Source of the DNA: Sva-07 sp963728355
GTDB lineage: Bacteria > Actinomycetota > Acidimicrobiia > Acidimicrobiales > Ilumatobacteraceae
Direction: 5' to 3'
Assembly (NCBI GenBank): GCA_963728355.1
Contig: CAVSJQ010000014.1
Coordinates: 558,001-622,000, forward strand
Length of the DNA stretch: 64,000 bases
Of the stretch, positions 61,088-64,000 are shown piece after piece. A program made the position numbers and the translations under genes. The notes under the pieces are model-generated. The model searched no databases. It was not told the DNA's origin and saw only the letters and a program-made list of their open reading frames with translations. Every line of letters starts with the position of its first letter. The first letter of the stretch is position 1.

Positions 61088-61653
61088 CAGCCAGCCTTTC
61101 CAGTTGTCGGAGTGGGGTTCACGGCGCGCAGTCGTGCGCCGCGGTCGAGTTTGGGCAGCGCCACCCGTCCGGTGCGCTGGAGCTCAACGATGCCATATCC
61201 GTCGAGCAAATCCTCAAAATCGTCGAGCTTGTCGGGATGGCCCTCCAGGCTCACCGTCAGCACCGACTCAGCGACGGCGATGATCTTGCCTTCGAAGATG
61301 TTCGTCAGCTCCACCACCTTGGCGCGCTGGTCGTCGGGCGCCTTGACCGTGGCGATCAGGAGCTCGCGCTCCACCGAACGCCGCGGATCGAGTTCGGAGA
61401 TCTTCACCACGTCGATCAGCTTGAAGAGCTGCTTGGTGATCTGTTCGAGCGGCGTCGACTCGACGTCGACGACGATCGTGATCCGGCTCATCCCCTCGTC
61501 CTCCGCAGGGGCGACGGCGAGCGAGAAGATGTTGTAGCCGCGACGGGCGAACAGTCCGGCGACCCGGGCGAGGACCCCGGGCCGGTTCTGGACGAGCACC
61601 GACAAGATGTGGTGGTTGAGGGTCTGGCCCCCGTACTGGTTGATGGTGGTCAT
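61087..61653 (-). CDS. ilvN: Acetolactate synthase regulatory (small) subunit
   Basis: A 188-residue protein with an N-terminal ACT domain (HHILSVLVQNRPGVLARVAG, then GYNIFSLAVAP) and the C-terminal small-subunit domain with GKIIAVAESVLTVSLEGHPD. It binds valine and confers feedback inhibition on IlvB. The ATG overlaps the ilvB stop (ATGA). Confidence 0.95.
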
Positions 61654-63416
61654 GACTGCGTCTCCTTGAGAGCGCCCGCCCGGTCCTGCTGGGTGGGGTG
61701 GAGGATCAGGTCGTCGTTGCTCGCACCGGCGGGGACCATCGGGAACACCTTCTCGGAAGCGTCGGTGCGGAACTCGATGACGACGCTGCGGTCGGTGATC
61801 GAGTTCGCCTTCTCGATGGCCGGGCCGACCTCCTCGGGCGATTCGACGAGGATGCCGACGCACCCCATCGACTCGGCCCATTTGACGAAGTCGGGCACCG
61901 TCGAGTTCAGGAACACCTCGGAGTACCGCTCGTCGTAGAACATCTCCTGCCATTGGCGAACCATGCCGAGATAGCTGTTGTTGAGCAATGCCACCTTGAT
62001 CGGCAGCCCTTCGACCGTGGCGGTCACGAGTTCCTGGGCGGTCATCTGGAAGCAACCGTCGCCGTCGACGGCCCACACGTCGCACTCCGGCTTGGCCGCC
62101 TTCGCGCCGATCGCGGCAGGGATCGAGAACCCCATGGTGCCGAGTCCGCCGGAGTTGACCCACGTGTAGGGCTCGTTGAACTCGAAGAACTGCGACGTGT
62201 ACATCTGGTGCTGGCCGACGCCCGACGCCACGATCGTGTGCGGTGAGGCCAGCCGGTTGAGTTCCTCGATGCAGTACTGCGGCTTGAGGGCGGCGCCCGG
62301 CTCGGACTGCTCGTAGGTCATCGGGAACTGCTCGCGCCAGCCCGAGACCTTGCTCTTCCATGCCGACGTGTCGGCCTGGACGGTGCCGGCGGCGATCATC
62401 GCCTTGATCTCGGAGATGATCTCCTCGATCACGTACTTGGCGTCACCGACGATGGGCACCTCGGGCCGGCGGACCTTGCCCTGCTCGGCGGGATCGATGT
62501 CGACGTGGATGACCTTCGCCTGCTGGGCGAACGCATCGACCTTGCCGGTGATGCGGTCGTCGAATCGGGCCCCCAACGTGATCAGCAGGTCGCTCTGCTG
62601 CATCGCGGTGACCGCGGTGGCGTTGCCGTGCATGCCGGGCATGCCCAGGCACAGCGGATGGTCGTCGGGGAATGCGCCGCGAGCCATCAGCGTGGTGACG
62701 ACGTAGCTGTCGATGAGTTCGGCCAGCTCGCGCAACGCTTCGGCGGCGCGCGCCTTGAGGATGCCGCCACCGGCGTAGATGATCGGACGTTCCGACGCCA
62801 TGATCAGCCGCGCCGCTTCCTTGATCATCCGCGGATGCCCCTTCACGTTCGGGCGATACCCGGGCAGCGAGTCCAGCACCTCCTGGTCGGTCGGCCAGTG
62901 CCAGGTCATCTCGTTCTGGAGCACGTCCTTCGGCACGTCGATCAGCGTCGGGCCCGGACGGCCCGTGGTGGCGATGTGGAACGCCTGTCGCACCGCCATC
63001 GGAATGTCGTCGGCTGTCATCACGAGCTCGTTGTGCTTCGTGCACGAGCGGGTGATGCCGACGGTGTCGCACTCCTGGAATGCGTCGGAACCGATCGCTG
63101 CGGTCGGGACCTGGCCGGTGATCGCGACCATCGGGACCGAGTCCATGTAGGCGTCCATCAACGGGGTGACGAGGTTGGTCGCCGCCGGACCGGAGGTGAC
63201 CATGGCGACGCCGGGCTTGCCCGACACGTGCGCATAGCCTTCGGCCATGTGACCGGCGCCCTGCTCGTGGCGCACCAGGACGTGGCGAATCTGGCTGTCC
63301 ATCAACGGGTCGTAGGCGGGCAGGATGCAGCCGCCCGGATAGCCGAAGATCAGTTCGACGTTCTCGTACTCGAGTGCTCGGATCAGCGCCTCGGCGCCGG
63401 TGAGTCGTTCGGTCAT
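61650..63416 (-). CDS. ilvB: Acetolactate synthase catalytic (large) subunit
   Basis: A 588-residue ThDP/FAD enzyme: N-terminal YENVELIFGYPGGCILPAYD with the activating Glu in HEQGAGHMAEGYA, FAD-domain IIYAGGGILKARAAEALREL, and the ThDP-binding GDGCFQMTAQELVTA then LLNNSYLGMVRQWQ. Two ATGs compete, 63422 and 63416; AAAGG at 63424-63428 gives better spacing to 63416. Expression is probably controlled by the leader-peptide attenuator upstream (63482-63610). Confidence 0.95.
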   Translation of the reverse strand: MTERLTGAEALIRALEYENVELIFGYPGGCILPAYDPLMDSQIRHVLVRHEQGAGHMAEGYAHVSGKPGVAMVTSGPAATNLVTPLMDAYMDSVPMVAITGQVPTAAIGSDAFQECDTVGITRSCTKHNELVMTADDIPMAVRQAFHIATTGRPGPTLIDVPKDVLQNEMTWHWPTDQEVLDSLPGYRPNVKGHPRMIKEAARLIMASERPIIYAGGGILKARAAEALRELAELIDSYVVTTLMARGAFPDDHPLCLGMPGMHGNATAVTAMQQSDLLITLGARFDDRITGKVDAFAQQAKVIHVDIDPAEQGKVRRPEVPIVGDAKYVIEEIISEIKAMIAAGTVQADTSAWKSKVSGWREQFPMTYEQSEPGAALKPQYCIEELNRLASPHTIVASGVGQHQMYTSQFFEFNEPYTWVNSGGLGTMGFSIPAAIGAKAAKPECDVWAVDGDGCFQMTAQELVTATVEGLPIKVALLNNSYLGMVRQWQEMFYDERYSEVFLNSTVPDFVKWAESMGCVGILVESPEEVGPAIEKANSITDRSVVIEFRTDASEKVFPMVPAGASNDDLILHPTQQDRAGALKETQS

Positions 63417-63481
63417 GTCCATGCCTTTGTGTGCTGGTGTTCTCTGTGTGGAGTCGTGGTCGGGCGGCGTCGGAATCGGTG

Positions 63482-63516
63482 CCGAAAAAGCAAACGACCT
63501 CCCGTCTGGGAGGTCG
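63482..63516 (-). terminator. Attenuator terminator upstream of ilvB
   Basis: On the minus strand a 9-bp perfect stem CGACCTCCC/GGGAGGTCG with a 4-base loop (63495-63516) is followed by GTTTGCTTTTTC, a T-rich run unusual in this GC-rich DNA. It lies between a branched-chain-rich leader peptide and ilvB, 65 bases before the ATG, exactly as an intrinsic attenuator should. Confidence 0.9.
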
Positions 63517-63544
63517 GAGCACGCGCAGCGGTATGCCGGGCGTG

Positions 63545-63610
63545 CTACTGAATGAGTACTACGAGCAGGCTCGGGAATGCGGGGGTGGTCGTAGACACGG
63601 AGGACATCAT
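63545..63610 (-). CDS. ilv leader peptide (attenuator)
   Basis: A 21-residue open frame, too short for routine gene calling. It begins at tandem ATGs (63610, 63607) with GAGGA just upstream and reads MMSSVSTTTPAFPSLLVVLIQ. The final LLVVLI concentrates leucine, valine and isoleucine codons just before the stop, and the terminator hairpin starts 29 bases beyond the stop. Stalling of the ribosome on scarce branched-chain tRNAs would favour read-through into ilvBNC. The remaining 244 bases up to folD include the presumed ilv promoter, but I cannot place it; no other gene is evident there. Confidence 0.85.
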   Translation of the reverse strand: MMSSVSTTTPAFPSLLVVLIQ

Positions 63611-63854
63611 AGTCCTCATCGGCGCGCTCGAGGCAAGTCATGAGTCGGACGTCGTCCCACCAACCACGACCAGACCGAGGTGACACCCGAGGAGAGTCGA
63701 TCCTGCGACATCGCATCATGGCCGGTTGGGTGTCGTTCGTGATCGACGTGAACGAACGAGTCGGGCTCCCCGTCCCCGATGTCGATGTGTCGGGGCCATC
63801 GGTCGGACGGGGCCATCGCTCGGACGGGACGATCGCCATCTAGGGTGATGCTCC

Positions 63855-64000
63855 ATGGCTGCAACGCTGATGGACGGCAACGCTCTACGAGATGAACTGG
63901 TGGCCGCACTGCGCACTCGCATCGAAGACGCCGGGTCGCCCGAGATCTGCCTGGCCACGGTGCTGGTCGGCGACGATGCACCGAGTCATCGCTACGTGAA
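63855..64000 (+). CDS. folD: FolD methylenetetrahydrofolate dehydrogenase/cyclohydrolase, N-terminal fragment
   Basis: The first 48 codons (MAATLMDGNALRDELVAALR, then EICLATVLVGDDAPSHRYVK) match the N-terminal catalytic domain of FolD, including the LVGDDxxSxxYV signature with its catalytic Tyr. The gene runs off the right edge. It is divergent from the ilv leader region. Confidence 0.9.
   Translation, partial: MAATLMDGNALRDELVAALRTRIEDAGSPEICLATVLVGDDAPSHRYV

Noticed and set aside
63640..63843. 67-codon plus-strand frame upstream of folD
   Set aside because: No ribosome-binding site, no recognisable domain, and it would lie over the presumed ilv promoter region.

Overview
The window is very GC-rich, densely packed DNA from an actinobacterium. 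The gene set (paired TldD/TldE, a WS/DGAT acyltransferase, LtrA, NAD-type Gnd, PAC2 and AbiEi-DUF559 proteins) and the codon use suggest the class Acidimicrobiia, perhaps an Ilumatobacter relative. That placement is inference from gene content, not a measured phylogeny. No rRNA, tRNA, prophage, transposase or CRISPR-cas gene is visible.

Layout. 1-4.8 kb: a truncated oxidoreductase, an AbiEi-DUF559 endonuclease-like gene bracketed by two copies of a 51-bp palindrome, an aldo/keto reductase, a multiply frameshifted flavin monooxygenase pseudogene and a secreted protein of unknown role. 4.8-14 kb: a soluble-adenylyl-cyclase-like giant protein, tldD-tldE and a SulP transporter. 14-24 kb: sulfotransferase, methyltransferase, a NuoF-hemerythrin fusion, MOSC and alcohol dehydrogenase genes, and a lipid pair (WS/DGAT plus HAD-PlsC). 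24-36 kb: a solute-binding/peptidoglycan-binding/fasciclin fusion lipoprotein, thioredoxin, CHAD-CYTH, an amine-catabolism-like cluster, rhodanese and TauE. 36.5-40.8 kb: a TPP riboswitch followed by thiN-thiB-thiP-thiQ. 40.8-48.3 kb: a WXG100-like pair, gnd-zwf, EamA and LtrA membrane proteins and an aldolase. 48.5-53.2 kb: a vitamin B12 block in which a cobalamin-riboswitch-controlled uptake ABC operon diverges from cobO-cobT. 53.3-64 kb: a DUF368 transporter, aminotransferases including serC, metY, a YhhN protein, and the ilvB-ilvN-ilvC operon with a leader-peptide attenuator; folD begins at the right edge.

Regulation is legible at three places: a TPP riboswitch that overlaps its Shine-Dalgarno, a cobalamin riboswitch, and an ilv attenuator whose 21-residue leader carries Leu-Leu-Val-Val-Leu-Ile.

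The most unusual layer is between the genes. At least five families of imperfect palindromes recur: 38, 51, 52, 33 and 29 bp. The 38-bp family occurs only as same-orientation doublets at five loci. In four of them the two hairpins are separated by exactly 23 bp of unrelated sequence, giving a 99-bp unit. At the thiN-thiB junction a fifth doublet lies inside the coding sequence and supplies the C-terminus of ThiN and the start codon and signal-peptide N-region of ThiB. Other families supply a start codon (alcohol dehydrogenase) and a stop codon (CHAD-CYTH). This looks like a REPIN-like population of short mobile hairpins that has been partly co-opted as gene ends and gene starts.
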